Shown: positions 1 through 8,827 of the stretch, piece by piece | Position numbering within the stretch: the first letter of the stretch is position 1 | How the letters are laid out: every line of letters begins with the position of its first letter | DNA from: an uncultured Anaerolineae bacterium | GTDB lineage: Bacteria > Chloroflexota > Anaerolineae > J036 > Brachytrichaceae | Direction of reading: 5' to 3' | Length of the DNA: 64,000 nt | Assembly (NCBI GenBank): GCA_937959265.1 | Contig: CALGMA010000019.1 | Span: 186,001-250,000, forward strand | Program-made: the position numbers and the translations under genes | Notes under the pieces: model-generated | Seen by the model: only the letters and a program-made list of their open reading frames with translations | Told to the model about the DNA's origin: nothing | The model's database searches: none

Positions 1-351
1 GAATATTGGGGCTTCTTCAGTCACGGCTGGTCTCCGTTCCTTGTGTTAACCGATCTGACCGACGAGGAGAAAGCCAACTTCGTCGAACCGCCGCCGCGCA
101 TGGCCGAATATCGCAAGATGTTCGAGGAAGCCACGCAAAAGACGATGCGCGAGGGGCAGATCGCGGCCATGAAGAAGGTGCTGGATGCCTCTGCCGAGGA
201 GTTCTGGGTGATCGGCGTTTCGCGGCCCGGCCCTGGCTATCAACCGACGAGCAAGCGGTTGGTCGGTTTGCCTGACGGTGCGCTGGATGGCTGGCTACCC
301 GGCACGCACAAGATTATGCGACCCGAGCAGTGGTTCATCGCCGAAGGCTAA
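1..351 (+). CDS. ABC transporter substrate-binding protein, family 5 type, C-terminal fragment
   Basis: The reading frame is open from base 1 and ends with TAA at 349-351, so only the last 116 residues are present. The fragment carries an amphipathic region rich in E, K and M, then a stretch with VIGVSRPGPGYQP, and it ends in WFIAEG. This resembles the C-terminal lobe of peptide/oligosaccharide-binding lipoproteins. The identification rests mainly on context: a complete DppBCDF-type permease and ATPase set follows directly. A perfect hairpin at 369-411 separates it from the permease. The signal peptide and most of the ligand-binding lobes lie outside the window, so the ligand cannot be judged. 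Confidence 0.75.
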   Translation, partial: EYWGFFSHGWSPFLVLTDLTDEEKANFVEPPPRMAEYRKMFEEATQKTMREGQIAAMKKVLDASAEEFWVIGVSRPGPGYQPTSKRLVGLPDGALDGWLPGTHKIMRPEQWFIAEG

Positions 352-368
352 GCTGAAGCGCGTGTAAA

Positions 369-411
369 CTACGGAATACGCAATACGGCCTACGCATTGC
401 GTATTCCGTAG
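369..411. other. Perfect 16-bp inverted repeat built of 7-bp units
   Basis: Bases 369-384 are the exact reverse complement of 396-411, leaving an 11-nt loop. Read in steps of seven, the element runs TACGGAA, TACGCAA, TACGGCC, TACGCAT, so it is also a degenerate heptamer tandem repeat. It lies between the binding-protein stop codon and the first permease gene. No U-tract follows, so a role in mRNA processing or 3'-end stabilisation fits better than a simple terminator. Confidence 0.85.
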
Positions 412-427
412 ACAAGGATGAACGCCG

Positions 428-1414
428 ATGTGGAAGTTCATGCTGCGCCGTCTCACCTACGCTGTCGTCGCAATCTTCGTCATCTCGCTCGTCTCGTTTG
501 CGGTGATCCAGTTACCACCGGGTGACTACGTCACTGACATGATCAATCGTGTGCGCCTGACTGGTGGTAAGCTCGATCCAGAGTTCGAACAGCGCATGCG
601 CGATGTGTATGGCTTCAACCAGCCGATGATCGTGCAGTATGCCAAGTGGATGGGCAATATCATCACACGCGGCGAGTTCGGCTACTCATTCGTCTACAAG
701 CGCGACGCCAGCGAGATGATCATGGAGCGCTTGCCGACGACGGCGGTGATGGTGCTCGGCGCAGTCATGCTCACGTGGTCCATCGCATTGCCGTTGGGCG
801 TCTATGCCGCCGTACACAAGTACTCGATCCTGGACTACGGCGCAGGGTTCATCGGGTTCTTCGGCTTGGCGGTGCCTAGCTTCATCCTGGCGATCATCGT
901 CCTCTACTTCACCTATCGCACTTTCGGCCGGGCGACGATTGGTCTGTTCTCCCCGGAGTATGTGGATGCGCCGTGGAGCCTGAACAAGTTGCTCGACTTG
1001 CTGAAACACATGTGGGTGCCGGCGCTGCTGGCAGCCGTCACGGGCATCGGCGCGCTCACACAGACCATGCGTGCGAATTTGCTGGATGAGCTGAACAAGC
1101 CCTACGTTAACACGGCGCGCGCCAAGGGACTATCGGAATCACGGCTGTTGTGGAAATACCCGGTGCGACACGCGCTCAACCCATTCGTGAGTACCATCGG
1201 CTGGTTGCTACCGGCGCTAGTGGCGGGCGACGTGATCATCTCCATCGTGCTCAACCTGCCTACCGCCGGCTCGATGCTCTACGCGGCGCTGCTCCAGCAA
1301 GACCAGTATGTCGCAGCGGGGTTCATCCTGTTGCTCAGCACGCTCACGGTGATCGGCACGCTGATCTCCGACTTGTTGCTGGCCTGGCTCGACCCACGCA
1401 TCCGTCTCTCTTAG
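428..1414 (+). CDS. DppB/OppB-type ABC transporter permease
   Basis: This 328-residue integral membrane subunit belongs to a peptide/nickel/oligosaccharide-type ABC importer. It has an N-terminal membrane helix (about residues 9-30), a periplasmic stretch, and five further helices. The cytoplasmic EAA loop near residues 222-247 (NTARAKGLSESRLLWKYPVRHALNP region) contacts the ATPase. The length is usual for the family. The ATG at 428 follows AAGGA at 414-418 with about nine bases of spacing. It is the first gene of the permease/ATPase run and is followed after 21 bases by the DppC-type partner. The substrate is not evident from the sequence; the glycoside hydrolase just downstream suggests oligosaccharides. 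Confidence 0.93.
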   Translation: MWKFMLRRLTYAVVAIFVISLVSFAVIQLPPGDYVTDMINRVRLTGGKLDPEFEQRMRDVYGFNQPMIVQYAKWMGNIITRGEFGYSFVYKRDASEMIMERLPTTAVMVLGAVMLTWSIALPLGVYAAVHKYSILDYGAGFIGFFGLAVPSFILAIIVLYFTYRTFGRATIGLFSPEYVDAPWSLNKLLDLLKHMWVPALLAAVTGIGALTQTMRANLLDELNKPYVNTARAKGLSESRLLWKYPVRHALNPFVSTIGWLLPALVAGDVIISIVLNLPTAGSMLYAALLQQDQYVAAGFILLLSTLTVIGTLISDLLLAWLDPRIRLS

Positions 1415-1435
1415 CTCACAACTCGCAGCTCAAAA

Positions 1436-2575
1436 ATGGCCACACTCGCTCCCGGTCTCGAGACCACCCCTCCCACCGAGGTGCAGGAAGCGCAGCGCAG
1501 CGCGGAAGTTGCCTCGCAGTGGAAGCTAATGTGGTGGAAGTTTCGCAAGGACAAGCTGGCGGTCGTCGGCAGCATCGTTGTGATCTTCTTCTACACCATG
1601 GCGCTCCTTGCGGAATTCTTCGCGCCGAAGTCGCCGGAGTTCTTCAATCCACAGTATGTGTTCGCGCCGCCGCAGCCGGTGTATTTCTTCCTCGATGGTC
1701 GCTGGGATCCATTCGTGTATGGCCTGAAGTTCGAGCGCGACCCGATCTCGCTGAAGAAAACGTGGTCCGTAGACTACAACACGCGCATCCCGTGGAGCTT
1801 CTTCGTCAAGGGTGAACCATACAAGATCCTCGGCATCATCCCGGGCGACACGCACCTGTTCGGCCCGAAGAACCCCAAAGACCCCTTCTATCTGATGGGG
1901 GCGGATAAAAGCGGCCGGGATATGCTCAGCCGCATCATCCATGCCTCGCGCATCTCGCTGACAGTCGGCCTGGTGGGTGTATTCCTGTCGCTGATCATCG
2001 GCGTGACGATTGGTGGCATCTCCGGCTTGTTCGGCGGCATGGTAGATGTGGTCATCCAGCGCATCATCGAGATCGTCAACTCGGTGCCCAGCCTGCCGCT
2101 GATGATGGCGTTGGCGGCCACGGTGCCGCCCGGCACGCCGCCGGTACAGGTCTACGTGATCGTGACCATCATCCTGGCGTTGCTGAGCTGGACGGGTATG
2201 GCGCGCGTGGTGCGTGGGCGATTTCTGGCGCTGCGCGAGGAGGATTTCATCCTGGCAGCCCGACTCGATGGCGCGGGCCGCGGTCGGCTGATCTTCCGGC
2301 ACATGGTGCCCTCCTTCCTCAGCCACATCATCGCCTCGATCACTATCTCGATACCCTACATGATCCTGAGCGAGACTGGCCTGAGCTTCCTTGGCATTGG
2401 CCTGCGTCCGCCAGTAGTGAGCTGGGGCGTGATGCTGCGCGATTCACAGCAGATTGCCACCGTGGTCAACTATCCCTGGCTGCTGTTGCCGGCGGCGGCG
2501 GTCGTCATATTCGTGCTGGCGATGAACTTCCTGGGCAACGGCTTGCGGGATGCAGCCGATCCGTATGCGAACTGA
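1436..2575 (+). CDS. DppC/OppC-type ABC transporter permease with large periplasmic insert
   Basis: This is the second permease of the importer, 379 residues long, whereas family members are usually near 300. The first membrane helix lies around residues 43-62. It is followed by a stretch of roughly 110 residues rich in F, P and W before the hallmark MGADKSGRDMLSRI motif near 155-170. Five core helices and an EAA loop (AARLDGAGRGRLIFRHMVP, about 282-300) follow. The extra length is this exported insert, which could contact the binding protein. The next gene's open frame overlaps the 3' end, although its preferred start lies beyond the stop. Confidence 0.92.
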   Translation: MATLAPGLETTPPTEVQEAQRSAEVASQWKLMWWKFRKDKLAVVGSIVVIFFYTMALLAEFFAPKSPEFFNPQYVFAPPQPVYFFLDGRWDPFVYGLKFERDPISLKKTWSVDYNTRIPWSFFVKGEPYKILGIIPGDTHLFGPKNPKDPFYLMGADKSGRDMLSRIIHASRISLTVGLVGVFLSLIIGVTIGGISGLFGGMVDVVIQRIIEIVNSVPSLPLMMALAATVPPGTPPVQVYVIVTIILALLSWTGMARVVRGRFLALREEDFILAARLDGAGRGRLIFRHMVPSFLSHIIASITISIPYMILSETGLSFLGIGLRPPVVSWGVMLRDSQQIATVVNYPWLLLPAAAVVIFVLAMNFLGNGLRDAADPYAN

Positions 2576-2591
2576 GGGGCAAGCCGACATC

Positions 2592-3644
2592 ATGAAAGCG
2601 GATACGCAGCTCGAATTCAAAGATCTACGCGTGCACTTCTTCACCGACGAGGGGGTGGTAAAGGCCGTGGACGGTGTAGACCTGGTCGTGCCGCGCGGCA
2701 AGACCACCTGCATCGTCGGCGAGAGCGGCTGCGGCAAGAGCGTGATGTCGCTCACCGCCCTGCGCATCGTGCAGAGGCCCGGCCGCATCGTGAGCGGCCA
2801 AATCCTCTGGCACAGCAAAAGCGGCGATGTGGTTGACCTAGCCAAGCTCAACCCAAAGGGACAAGAGATTCGCAAGATCCGCGGCGCCGAGATCGCCATG
2901 ATCTTCCAGGAGCCGATGACCAGCCTCAGCGCCCTCTACACTATTGGCAACCAGATCAGCGAGGCCATCCGGCTGCACCAAGGCGTCTCCAAACAGGAAG
3001 CGCGCGCACGCACCATCGAGATGCTGCGCAAGGTGCGCATCCCGCGCCCGGAGCGACTGGTGGATGAGTATCCATTCCGGCTGAGTGGCGGCATGCGCCA
3101 GCGCGCCATGATCGCGATGGCGCTCTCGTGCAACCCAAGCCTGTTGATCGCTGACGAACCGACCACCGCGCTGGATGTGACCACGCAAGCGCAAATCCTC
3201 GACCTGATGTTGGAGCTGCAGCAGGAATATGGCATGAGCATCATGTTCATCACCCACGACCTGGGTGTGGTGGCCGAGATCGCCGACTACGTCGCCGTGA
3301 TGTACCTGGGGCGGGTAGTCGAGAGTGCAGATGCGGATACCGTCTTCAATAACCCGAAGCATCCCTATACGCAAGCGTTGCTCAGCTCCGTGCCGAAAAT
3401 CACGGCCACGCGCCAACCCCTCGAGCCGATTCAGGGGATGGTGCCCAACCCGTTTCGGCGCCCGCCTGGCTGCACCTTCCACCCGCGCTGCGCCAAAGTC
3501 ATGCCCGTTTGCCGGACGGTCGAGCCGGCCATGATCACTTTGGATGGTGGACAACAGGTGCGTTGTCTGCTCTACGATGAGTCGGCGCGCGAAGCCATGA
3601 TAACAGCCGAACCATTGGCCGTGGCCGGGCCGGCGCCGCGGTGA
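2592..3644 (+). CDS. Oligopeptide/dipeptide-type ABC transporter ATP-binding protein (DppD-like)
   Basis: This cytoplasmic ATPase has Walker A GESGCGKS (residues 43-50), a Q-loop in MIFQEPMTSL, signature LSGGMRQR, Walker B LLIADEPTTALD and the switch histidine in ITHDLG. The C-terminal oligopeptide-transporter extension carries the cysteine cluster PGCTFHPRC. An in-frame ATG at 2550 would overlap the permease by 26 bases. The ATG at 2592 is preferred because GAGGGG at 2574-2579 lies in range and homologues begin close to this point. It works with the DppF-like ATPase that starts 18 bases after its stop codon. Confidence 0.93.
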   Translation: MKADTQLEFKDLRVHFFTDEGVVKAVDGVDLVVPRGKTTCIVGESGCGKSVMSLTALRIVQRPGRIVSGQILWHSKSGDVVDLAKLNPKGQEIRKIRGAEIAMIFQEPMTSLSALYTIGNQISEAIRLHQGVSKQEARARTIEMLRKVRIPRPERLVDEYPFRLSGGMRQRAMIAMALSCNPSLLIADEPTTALDVTTQAQILDLMLELQQEYGMSIMFITHDLGVVAEIADYVAVMYLGRVVESADADTVFNNPKHPYTQALLSSVPKITATRQPLEPIQGMVPNPFRRPPGCTFHPRCAKVMPVCRTVEPAMITLDGGQQVRCLLYDESAREAMITAEPLAVAGPAPR

Positions 3645-3662
3645 TGACCCGGATGGAATGAC

Positions 3663-4748
3663 ATGACGACGAGCAATGGATATTCGCCCCAACCCCTCGC
3701 GCCGGCTGCAGCGGGCCCCCACGTGCTGTTGCAAGTGCGCGACCTGAAGATGCACTTTGCCATCACCAAGGGCGTTTTCGGCGGTGTCAAGGGTCATGTG
3801 AGGGCCGTGGACGACATGACCTTCGATATCAACGTTGGAGAGACGCTCGGCTTGGTGGGCGAGAGCGGTTGTGGCAAGACCACCGTCGGGCGCTGCATCG
3901 TACGCGCTTACAAGCCTACCTCCGGCCAGATGCTGTACTACGGCAATAGCGATGGGCAGGTGGTGGACCTGGCCCTCCTGAACGAAGATCAGCTCAAGCC
4001 CTATCGGCGCGACATCCGCATGATCTTCCAGGATCCGTATTCGTCGCTAAATCCGCGTATGCCGGTGTTCGAGAATGTGAGCGAAGCGCTGGTGAACCTG
4101 ACGGACATCCGCGGCAGCGAGATGGAAGATCGCGTGAAAGAAGCCATCGTTCGGGTTGGCTTGCGCCCTGAGTACATTCGTCGCTTTCCCCATGCTTTCT
4201 CCGGTGGCGAGCGACAGCGCATCGTCATCGCGCGCGCGCTGGTCACCAATCCCAAGCTGGTCATTTGCGACGAAGCTGTCGCCGCGCTCGACGTGTCCAT
4301 TCGCGCCCAGGTGCTCAACTTGCTGGAACGGCTACGCCAGGAGTTGAGCCTGACCTATCTCTTCGTCTCGCACGACTTGAGCGTGGTGCGCTACATTTGT
4401 GATCGCGTGGTGGTCATGTACGTAGGGCGGATCGTGGAGGCCGCGCCGGTCAATGACCTCTTCCGCCAACCCAGGCACCCTTATACCGAAGCGTTGATGT
4501 CGTCGGTGCCGATCCAGAACCCCCGCCATCGCAACAAGGAATCGCGCATCCGGCTGGAAGGCGAGGTGGCCGATCCATCCAATCCACCGAGCGGTTGCTA
4601 CTTCCATCCGCGCTGCCGCTATGCGCAGGAACGCTGCCGGCATGAGACGCCGGCCTTGCGCGGCATCGGCGACGGCCGACAGGTGGCCTGTCACTTTGCC
4701 GAGGAGCTGGAACTGTGCGGCGCTGTGCTGGGTGACCTGGCTGCTTGA
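3663..4748 (+). CDS. Oligopeptide/dipeptide-type ABC transporter ATP-binding protein (DppF-like)
   Basis: This is the second ATPase of the importer, 361 residues. Walker A GESGCGKT lies near residues 66-73, followed by Q-loop MIFQDPYSSLNPR, signature FSGGERQR, Walker B LVICDEAVAALD and switch VSHDLSVV. The C-terminal extension has the family cysteine pattern (GCYFHPRC, QERC). An N-terminal tail of about 20 residues rich in P and A precedes the domain. It closes the ABC run; the next gene encodes a secreted glycoside hydrolase about 100 bases downstream and may be co-transcribed. Confidence 0.93.
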   Translation: MTTSNGYSPQPLAPAAAGPHVLLQVRDLKMHFAITKGVFGGVKGHVRAVDDMTFDINVGETLGLVGESGCGKTTVGRCIVRAYKPTSGQMLYYGNSDGQVVDLALLNEDQLKPYRRDIRMIFQDPYSSLNPRMPVFENVSEALVNLTDIRGSEMEDRVKEAIVRVGLRPEYIRRFPHAFSGGERQRIVIARALVTNPKLVICDEAVAALDVSIRAQVLNLLERLRQELSLTYLFVSHDLSVVRYICDRVVVMYVGRIVEAAPVNDLFRQPRHPYTEALMSSVPIQNPRHRNKESRIRLEGEVADPSNPPSGCYFHPRCRYAQERCRHETPALRGIGDGRQVACHFAEELELCGAVLGDLAA

Positions 4749-4848
4749 GTGCGTGGGGCCTGGCAGACGCAGGCGCGGTTTAAGGCTTAGGCCTGTCGTT
4801 GAATTCCCGACGCGATGTCCGCGTAGAACTAGGTACGGATTGCCGGTG

Positions 4849-6534
4849 ATGAACTTCCGAGTCGGCCTGCTCGCCTTGGGCGCATTCCTCGTCGCGCTCA
4901 CCCTGTTTACGCTTCAGCCGCGGCCGGGCGCTGCTCAGCCAACGACACCCACGCCGCGTCCCACGCGCACTCCACGCCCGACGCCTTCGCCCACCCCGGC
5001 GCGCATCAGTGCCATCATCACCGTTGATGCTGCAGCCGACGGCGCGCCGTTCAGCCCGCGCATGTTGGGCAACAATCTGCCGGCCTGGCTGAAGCGCCAG
5101 GTCTTCGAGCAACCCGTCTTCCGCGCGCGCGTTGCCGCTTCCGGCATCCGCCTGCTGCGCATCCCCGGCGGCAGTTGGAGCGACGAATACGGCTGGTTGA
5201 GCTGCGAGACCGGAGTGGATCAGCCCGGCGCTTTCCCCTGCCGCTTTCCCTGGGCAGCGCGTCCCACCGACTTCGTCAACTTCCTCAAGGTCACCGGCAT
5301 CGAGGCGATGTACACCGTCAACGTAAACTACACGGCCCAGGAAGCTGCGGCGTTGGTTGCCTTCTTCAACAGCGCCATCACCGACACGACGCGCATCGGC
5401 ACCGATATCCGCGGCACCGATTGGTATACCGCCGGACGTTGGGCGCAATTGCGCGCCGCTGGCGGCAACGTCGCGCCGCTAGGTATCCGGCTGTGGGAGA
5501 TCGGCAACGAGGTGTATGGCGGCAAGCCCGCCGTCAAAGGCTGCCCGCGGAACGGCTGGGAGAACACCTGGACGTGCAGCGGCGAGGAATACATCAAAGG
5601 CAACGCCGAGCACGATGGGTTCATCAAGATGCGTGCAGCCATGCTGGCCGTTGATCCGGCGATCCAGGTCGGCGCGGTCGGCCACGAGTCGTCGCTGGGA
5701 CGAGGCTGGGCCTACAACGTGCTCCTGCACGGCGGCTCAATCATGGACTACTACGTTGTCCACACCTATCCTCAGTATTACAACTACGGCAATCCCAGTC
5801 GCGAGATCGCGCATATCCTGGGCATCCCGCAGCAGTTGTGGCCGAAGATCAAGTCCGAGGCGGAGATGGCGTTCGGCGACGCGGCGGGTGGCCGGCAGAT
5901 CCCCATCGTCGTCAACGAGTTCGGCATCGTGCCGGAGTGGGGCAAGGAGGACTTCCGCAACTACATGAACAAACACGTCGCTGCCCTGTTCATCGCCGAC
6001 TCGATTGGCCAGATGATCGTGAACGGCTACGCCATGGCGGCGCACTGGAACGTGATGAACGGCCCCAGCCCGGAGTTGGGCGGCCGGATGGTCAACGAGT
6101 TCGGGCTGATGTTCGATGCCGAACGCGATCCGCAGATGACCCGCCAGCCCAAATACTACGTCTATCCGATCTGGGCGCGTTTCGGCGACCGCACGCTGCC
6201 GTTGACTGCCTCCGCCGATCCCGCGCGTGAGCTGAGCGTCTATGCCGGCCGCGCCGGCACTAACACGGTCTCGGTGTTGGTGATCAACAAGAGCGAGCGC
6301 CCGGCCGATGTGCGCATCGTGTTGAATGGCGTGCAGCACATCACCGGCGGGTTGGTGGATACGCTGGCCGCCTCATCCGCCGATGCGACGACAGCGGCGT
6401 TCAACGACGTGATTGATCCGAAGGACGACCTCTCCGACGCACCGCCCAAACCGATCGCCGGCAGCGCGACCGGACGGCTCAGCTACACCGTCGCGCCATA
6501 TGCGATCACGCTGCTGCGGCTCGATGCGCGGTAG
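4849..6534 (+). CDS. Secreted clan GH-A glycoside hydrolase, alpha-L-arabinofuranosidase-like
   Basis: This 561-residue exported protein has a hydrophobic signal segment (residues 7-20), then a threonine/proline linker of TPTPRPTRTPRP type, then a TIM-barrel-like catalytic region. The likely acid/base is E221 in WEIGNEVYGG and the likely nucleophile is E357 in VVNEFGI, the paired-glutamate layout of clan GH-A retaining enzymes. LRIPGGSWSDEYGW resembles GH51-type arabinofuranosidases. The last 90 residues look like a beta-sandwich. The open frame extends upstream to 4621 inside the ATPase gene, but the ATG at 4849 gives a signal peptide directly. The exact GH family is uncertain. Confidence 0.75.
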   Translation: MNFRVGLLALGAFLVALTLFTLQPRPGAAQPTTPTPRPTRTPRPTPSPTPARISAIITVDAAADGAPFSPRMLGNNLPAWLKRQVFEQPVFRARVAASGIRLLRIPGGSWSDEYGWLSCETGVDQPGAFPCRFPWAARPTDFVNFLKVTGIEAMYTVNVNYTAQEAAALVAFFNSAITDTTRIGTDIRGTDWYTAGRWAQLRAAGGNVAPLGIRLWEIGNEVYGGKPAVKGCPRNGWENTWTCSGEEYIKGNAEHDGFIKMRAAMLAVDPAIQVGAVGHESSLGRGWAYNVLLHGGSIMDYYVVHTYPQYYNYGNPSREIAHILGIPQQLWPKIKSEAEMAFGDAAGGRQIPIVVNEFGIVPEWGKEDFRNYMNKHVAALFIADSIGQMIVNGYAMAAHWNVMNGPSPELGGRMVNEFGLMFDAERDPQMTRQPKYYVYPIWARFGDRTLPLTASADPARELSVYAGRAGTNTVSVLVINKSERPADVRIVLNGVQHITGGLVDTLAASSADATTAAFNDVIDPKDDLSDAPPKPIAGSATGRLSYTVAPYAITLLRLDAR

Positions 6535-6537
6535 GCG

Positions 6538-7806
6538 TCACGGACGGCGCTGTTGTGCATATGCCTTCATCGCCTCCCATAGTGGTGTCGGCGTGAAGTC
6601 TGGCTCGAGCATGCGGAAGTAATACCACGATTGGTTTTTCTCGGCGTCGCTCGGCCGTTTGAAGAACCACACGCTCATCACGCCCACCCACGGCCATTCC
6701 GCCCGTGCACGCTCGAAGAGCATTGGCACGTAGCGCGCCTGCTGCTCCGGCGTCACCATGCCGAAGCGATTGAGATCAGTGATGGTCGGATCGTTGGGCA
6801 CAGCATTCCAGTTTACTTCGCTCAGCCAGATCGGTTTGTGCCCGTCGCCGTTGCGTACCATGATGTCGCGCATCAGCACGTGTCGCGCTACGTTGGTTTG
6901 TAATGGATTCAACCGCCGGTCGTAGGGCCCGCTGAATAGGCCGTAGCCTTGCGCTGCTGCCACGTCGAAACAACGGCCCGCGCCGGCCTGATACATGCGC
7001 TGGAAGAAGATCAGGTCGTCGAGGCCGCCGCCCGGGTAGCCGCCACCATCTTGTGCGATGGTCGGCGCCAGCGCTGCGGCGATCACCACGTTGTTCCGAT
7101 CCACGCCTTTCAGACGCGCGTGCGCCATGCACAGCAGCCGGGCGTAGTCCTCCGGATTGGCGCGCTGGTTGCCCCACTCCGGGAAGATGTTCGGCTCGTT
7201 CCAGATCTGCCAGTGCATGACGCGGCCTTTGTAGCGTTGCGCGACGATCTCGACAAAGTCGGCGAAGTCCTCGAAGCGCGCCGGCGGGCCGAATTCGCCG
7301 AGGTCGGCGTAGCCGGCATGTGCCCACGCCGGCGGCGCACCCAGCCGGGCAATGATTCTCAGGCCGTGGCGCTCCGCCAGCGCGACGATGTTGTCGTATT
7401 TGTCCCACGCGCTGCGATAGGGTTGGTTACGTCGGTCCTCGAAGTCGCCCTTGCCATGAATTTCGATATCCGACCAAACGAACGGCTGGCGGATCCAGGC
7501 GAAGCCGGCATCGCGGATCATTTGCAGGCTGCGTGCTCGCTTGGCCTCCTCGACTTCCTGCTCCAGGAAGGTGTTCACGCCGAGTGGGTTGTCGGGCAGA
7601 TGCCGGATGGCTGCATCGGGTGCGAGGTGCAGGGGCGGGCGTGTCTGGTCGAGTGCCAGGTTCCACAGCGCGCGCAATTGGGCCACGCGAGCCTCTTCGC
7701 CGGTCAGGTAAAAGAGCTGCTCACCGGCTGCCGGGGAAGCCAACCACGCGCCTGTGCTGACGACCAGCACAGTGATCAGCAGTGACGGGATCAACCGAGG
7801 ATGCAT
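6538..7806 (-). CDS. Secreted clan GH-A glycosidase (cellulase / beta-xylosidase-like)
   Basis: The 422-residue product starts with a signal peptide (SLLITVLVVSTGAWLASPAAG). The barrel then contains WIRQPFVWSDIE and the acid/base motif IWNEPN with E204. The proposed nucleophile is E330 in WLSEVNW. These resemble GH5/GH39-like retaining enzymes acting on beta-linked sugars. It converges tail to tail with the arabinofuranosidase-like gene, with only three bases between the stop codons. The two unrelated sequences probably serve the same polysaccharide-degradation function as the adjacent importer. The exact family and substrate are not resolved. Confidence 0.72.
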   Translation of the reverse strand: MHPRLIPSLLITVLVVSTGAWLASPAAGEQLFYLTGEEARVAQLRALWNLALDQTRPPLHLAPDAAIRHLPDNPLGVNTFLEQEVEEAKRARSLQMIRDAGFAWIRQPFVWSDIEIHGKGDFEDRRNQPYRSAWDKYDNIVALAERHGLRIIARLGAPPAWAHAGYADLGEFGPPARFEDFADFVEIVAQRYKGRVMHWQIWNEPNIFPEWGNQRANPEDYARLLCMAHARLKGVDRNNVVIAAALAPTIAQDGGGYPGGGLDDLIFFQRMYQAGAGRCFDVAAAQGYGLFSGPYDRRLNPLQTNVARHVLMRDIMVRNGDGHKPIWLSEVNWNAVPNDPTITDLNRFGMVTPEQQARYVPMLFERARAEWPWVGVMSVWFFKRPSDAEKNQSWYYFRMLEPDFTPTPLWEAMKAYAQQRRP

Positions 7807-7831
7807 CGCGTAAGACGATCGGCGCAGCCGG

Positions 7832-8335
7832 TCACGATCCGTTCGACCCGTTCAAGTTGAGATACTTGCGCCACACGTCGTTGGTCGCCATCGTCAGCAG
7901 CGCCATTGCCCAGAAGCGTGGGCGATGCGGCTTATGCAGCAGCGTCATCCCTGCCTCTTCCGGGGTGCGGTTACCCTTCTTGCGGTTGCACGCGCCGCAG
8001 GCTGCGACCACGTTCTCCCACTCCGTGCGCCCGCCACGCGAACGAGGAATGACGTGATCAATCGTCAAATTCTCCCGGCCGGGTTGCGCGCCACAATACT
8101 GGCAGGTGTAATCATCTCGCAAGAGCAGCGCGCGGCGCGAGAGTGGCAGCGGCAGATTGTGCGGCACGCGGACGTAATGAAGTAGCCGGATGACCTGGGG
8201 CACCGGCAGTTGAAGTCGTTCGCTGCGGATCACAGTGTCGGACGCCTCGATCAACTCCGCTCGCTGCACCATCAACAAGTGGATGGCGCGGGGCACGGGA
8301 ACCACGCTGAGCGGTTCGTACGTGACGTTGAGCAC
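7832..8335 (-). CDS. HNH endonuclease family protein
   Basis: The product has 167 residues. An N-terminal part of about 70 residues precedes an HNH zinc-finger nuclease domain: CQYC, then the DH of the TIDHVIPRSRGG core, WENVVAACGACNRKKGNR, and a C-terminal basic/aromatic segment. The CxxC pairs should bind structural zinc, and H and N of DH...N coordinate the catalytic metal. The start appears to be GTG at 8335. Stand-alone HNH proteins of this layout are common in bacterial chromosomes and their biological targets are mostly unknown. It lies 25 bases downstream of the start of the glycosidase gene on the same strand. Confidence 0.88.
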   Translation of the reverse strand: MLNVTYEPLSVVPVPRAIHLLMVQRAELIEASDTVIRSERLQLPVPQVIRLLHYVRVPHNLPLPLSRRALLLRDDYTCQYCGAQPGRENLTIDHVIPRSRGGRTEWENVVAACGACNRKKGNRTPEEAGMTLLHKPHRPRFWAMALLTMATNDVWRKYLNLNGSNGS

Positions 8336-8495
8336 TAGGACCCGGCGAAGTGACGGCGCTGTACTGTGATAGACGATTACGCTTTCTGGTTTCTCGTCTC
8401 CTTACTCCAAAAACCTGCTACCTACTACTCGTGAAATTCTACACTTGTCGGATTAAGGCATTTTAAGGAATGGGCTGTGCGGTGTCAAAATCGGC

Positions 8496-8501
8496 TATAT
8501 T
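8496..8501 (+). promoter_or_regulatory. Candidate -10 box for a near-leaderless transcript
   Basis: TATATT ends six bases before the ATG at 8508, so transcription would start at or next to the start codon. No clear TTGACA-like -35 box and no ribosome-binding site are visible. Confidence 0.4.
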
Positions 8502-8507
8502 CAGCGC

Positions 8508-8744
8508 ATGCTGTCGGATTCGGCAAGTGTTGCTCGCGCGCTCGCGCTGATCCTCATCTGTGTCGCGGCCGTCGTCGGCGTGGTGTTGATGACGCAGGAC
8601 GCGGTGCAGGGCGTAGCACTCGTGCTGAGCGCTGGCTTATTGGGCGCGACCTATGCGCGCCGAGTGTTGCGCTGGCGTCCCGACGCAGATGAAGCGGCGT
8701 CCTCGCGCCGGCCTGCGCGTGCGCCGGAAGATGTGGGGGAGTGA
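8508..8744 (+). CDS. Small two-helix membrane protein of unknown function
   Basis: A 78-residue protein with two hydrophobic segments (about residues 10-28 and 33-48), then a positively charged end (RRVLRWR) and an acidic/proline-rich cytoplasmic tail. The family is not recognised. The upstream TATATT box fits translation from the first ATG. It stands alone between two genes on the opposite strand. It could be spurious, but the amino-acid composition and the topology signal are coherent. Confidence 0.5.
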   Translation: MLSDSASVARALALILICVAAVVGVVLMTQDAVQGVALVLSAGLLGATYARRVLRWRPDADEAASSRRPARAPEDVGE

Positions 8745-8827
8745 TCGCGTAACCCGTAGCACAGGCCGGTGTGCCTGCCTGCATCGCCGGCTCTGAATGA
8801 TGTAGATGACCTCGCGGGATTGCCCGC

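Noticed and set aside
1526-2326. Long minus-strand open frame opposite the DppC-type permease
   Set aside because: Composition is rich in H, R, Q and D as expected for the antisense of a GC-rich gene; no domain is recognisable.
2838-3797. 319-codon minus-strand open frame opposite the ATPase genes
   Set aside because: It spans two real plus-strand ABC genes with clear motifs and has shadow-type composition.
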